Shown here: positions 31,809 through 32,962 of the stretch, in pieces
Position numbering within the stretch: position 1 is the stretch's first letter
How the letters are laid out: each line of letters opens with the position of its first letter
NCBI GenBank assembly: GCA_018970605.1
Contig: JAGWWA010000022.1
Coordinates: 1-32,962 of the forward strand
Origin: Planctomycetota bacterium
Lineage (GTDB): Bacteria > Planctomycetota > Planctomycetia > Pirellulales > UBA1268
Length of the DNA stretch: 32,962 bases
Direction of reading: 5' to 3'
Program-made: the position numbers and the translations under genes
Notes under the pieces: generated by a model
Seen by the model: only the letters and a program-made list of their open reading frames with translations
The model's database searches: none
Told to the model about the DNA's origin: nothing

Positions 31809-32276
31809 CGTTCAACAACTCCTCAGGCGTGCAGATGATCGGCCGCGCGAGACCCACCCTGTCCAGTACGTCAAAAAAGCTTGGGCAGGATTCGTGCATT
31901 CGCGATATGCGTGCAGTTCCATATCAGCAAGTAGGCTACGTGATGGTGAGCCACCATCGCGATATGAAGCGCATCGACGCTCGCCAATCGCGGCAGAATC
32001 TCTTTCCGCAGTATTTCTTCGGCGATTTCCAGGATCGCCTCCGCGATCGGCAGGATAGGGACACCCGTCAGTGCCTCGAGGCGGCGCTGAATGCGGGCGG
32101 AATCGCCGTCGGCCGCTTCATCGAGTACGTACTACGAGGTGACAAGCTCGTAGTTCGACCTCTCTGTAGCCCACCACCGTTGCGTCAGATAGTTGCCGCG
32201 TTGCAGCAACAACCTGACCGCTTGATCGGCCTCGCAGGTAGCTGACGATCGACGTTTCAACGTAACGAGTCGGCAC
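31789..32276 (-). pseudogene. PIN-domain (VapC-like) toxin, inactivated by two frameshifts and a nonsense codon
   Basis: From a GTG at 32276 the frame reads VPTRYVETSIVSYLRGRS, the start of a PIN toxin with its first acidic residue in YVETS. A frameshift near 32220-32235 moves the reading to DQAVRLLLQRGNYLTQRWW and SNYELVTS, followed by a TAG at 32132-32134 where a CAG (Gln) would fit. The same frame continues YVLDEAADGDSARIQRRLEA, then LASVDALHIAMVAHHHVAYL and LIWNCTHIANARILPKLF, and stops. A one-base excess in the A6/T6 run at 31873-31878 separates it from DVLDRVGLARPIICTPEELL, which ends at 31789. The order of conserved acidic and WNCTHIAN blocks fits VapC-like PIN proteins. Confidence 0.85.
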
Positions 32277-32339
32277 TCCCGTCGTCCGCTCGCCAGTGGA
32301 TCAAACGCTCTGAACGTCATCATCTTCGTTCAGTCAGAC

Positions 32340-32354
32340 GGCGGCAAGCGTCGC
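32340..32354 (+). repeat. 15-bp direct repeat, right copy (recombinase 3' end duplicate)
   Basis: GGCGGCAAGCGTCGC followed by TGA (32355-32357) would give a Gly-Gly-Lys-Arg-Arg-stop end. This is what the recombinase C-terminus would look like without the PIN module. Confidence 0.7.
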
Positions 32355-32393
32355 TGACCGCAATCGGCCGACGACAATTTCGAGATTCATCAC

Positions 32394-32437
32394 GGCAGGG
32401 GCAACGCCTTCGGGTGCCGCCCCTGCCTTCTTTTTTT
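32394..32437 (+). terminator. Intrinsic terminator, probably the original one of the recombinase gene
   Basis: A 9-bp perfect GC-rich stem, GGCAGGGGC (32394-32402) with GCCCCTGCC (32419-32427), is followed by a T-rich run TTCTTTTTTT (32428-32437). No intact plus-strand gene ends nearby; it lies 37 nt after the duplicated recombinase tail. Confidence 0.75.
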
Positions 32438-32597
32438 CACGGAAGGTTTCATGGTGAAAATCACCACGTTCAAAGACCGGCCAGTGCGGCATGTGCTTTT
32501 CCCAACGGTTAACGCGCTTATTCCCGGGTCCTTACGCCGCAGCTTTTTCCAAACGACAGCAACATGCTACCGTCTCCTTCCACAGATTACGTGGGCG

Positions 32598-32635
32598 GTC
32601 ACAAAACGATGCCGGGTTTGCCCGTTGAACCCGGC
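32598..32635 (-). terminator. Possible weak terminator of the AbiEii-like gene
   Basis: The stem GCCGGGTT (32611-32618) pairs with AACCCGGC (32628-32635). Read on the minus strand it is followed by ATCGTTTTG, only four T in a row. It sits 25 nt beyond the minus-strand stop at 32660. Confidence 0.4.
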
Positions 32636-32659
32636 TTGCCCTTCCTACACCGTTCGACC

Positions 32660-32962
32660 CTACGCCCATGGTCCACCGGCTGACCAGGTGCTGATAAACG
32701 GCCGATCATCACGAAATGCAGTCAGCGGAGGCCAGATGAAGCGTCCCACGATCTCGATGACACGAGTTGGGTCGGGCGGAGCCTCGAGGCGACTGCGTCG
32801 CAGAAATGCCTTCCACTGCACGGCTCGGCTTGGATCAGCCATGAAAAGCGGCGTCAGTGCCAGGGGCAGCTCGTCTGGCGGGCGCGTGCCCCGGTGCCGG
32901 AACGTCCCCGCGATGCTCTCAGCAAGCATCCGCCCGTCGAAATCAAACGTCGACGCGAGCAC
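32660..32962 (-). CDS. AbiEii/AbiGii-type nucleotidyltransferase, C-terminal part (5' end beyond right edge)
   Basis: Only the last 100 residues are visible. They read LASTFDFDGRMLAESIAGTF, RHRGTRPPDELPLALTP, ADPSRAVQWKAFLRRSRLEA and PPDPTRVIEIVGRFIWPPL. This pattern (TF-RRGT-LP---P-LT--F--DP-K--QW-AFLR, then a Pro-rich FLWP segment) is the typical C-terminal region of AbiEii-type nucleotidyltransferases, which are the toxin halves of type IV abortive-infection systems or close non-toxic relatives. The catalytic Gly-Ser and Asp motifs would lie outside the window. The cognate regulator would be expected upstream, also beyond the edge. Confidence 0.78.
   Translation of the reverse strand: MLASTFDFDGRMLAESIAGTFRHRGTRPPDELPLALTPLFMADPSRAVQWKAFLRRSRLEAPPDPTRVIEIVGRFIWPPLTAFRDDRPFISTWSAGGPWA

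Larger units (their letters stand above)
32277..32659. other. Non-coding stretch between the PIN module and the AbiEii-like gene
   Basis: These 383 bases hold the right copy of the 15-bp repeat (32340-32354, directly followed by TGA), a strong plus-strand terminator (32394-32437) and a weaker minus-strand hairpin (32611-32635). An open frame from ATG 32452 has no protein-like composition. The GC content falls noticeably in 32440-32600 compared with the core genes. Confidence 0.6.

Noticed and set aside
32452-32659. A small ORF starting ATGGTGAAAATC at 32452
   Set aside because: The codon use does not match the genome and the peptide is not protein-like; the start lies within a small hairpin after a terminator.

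Overview
The window looks like a chromosomal piece of a GC-rich planctomycete (Planctomycetota, Pirellulales-like; the rank below phylum is a guess). The pointers are a secreted protein built of YTV(C/M)KPVYET repeats, a DUF1559 pseudopilin-like protein with the H-X9-DG tail, PEP-CTERM sorting tails, a dockerin plus PEP-CTERM exoenzyme, and an outer-membrane assembly gene set (BamD-like, LptE-like, OprO/P-like porin) in a Gram-negative type envelope.

Layout. 1-1139 (minus): the 5' part of a Cys/Tyr-rich tandem-repeat cell-wall-type protein that runs off the left edge. 1421-2614: redox repressor Rex, a non-coding tract with three strong hairpins, and tRNA-Gln(UUG). 2865-4867: a PEP-CTERM beta-propeller-like protein coupled to a DUF1559 protein. 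5002-6006 (minus): an RluA-type pseudouridine synthase. 6139-17080 (plus): a compact ten-gene run, purA-uppS-cdsA-phoH-pgpH-ybeY-corC-recO-bamD-like-lptE, mostly joined by 4-31 nt overlaps. It combines purine synthesis, undecaprenyl and phospholipid precursor synthesis, c-di-AMP turnover, rRNA maturation, DNA repair and outer-membrane assembly. 17372-21702: folP, proA and a secreted S9 prolyl oligopeptidase. 21653-22384 (minus): NAD(P)HX epimerase, overlapping the peptidase tail. 22499-23896: an OprO/P-type porin. 24062-27415: a 1117-residue secreted GH57-type enzyme with an autotransporter-like beta-strand repeat, dockerin-like repeats and a PEP-CTERM tail.

27416 to the right edge is an accessory island. 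It holds an IS21 istA remnant, a two-gene unit (87-aa protein plus nucleotidyltransferase), a large serine recombinase with one or two small upstream ORFs and an in-frame 19-bp direct repeat, a PIN-toxin pseudogene with its intact small partner gene, a stranded terminator, and the C-terminal part of an AbiEii-like nucleotidyltransferase. A 15-bp copy of the recombinase gene's 3' end on the far side of the PIN module suggests that the module was inserted into the tail of the recombinase gene.

A palindromic intergenic repeat (core AGGTTTTCAACCT) occurs five times in the window (2438, 4879, 17233, 17266, 17313). I see no CRISPR array, rRNA gene or replication origin. The clearest candidates for something undescribed are the leader region of the recombinase, the insertion of the toxin module into its 3' end, and the dispersed palindrome family.
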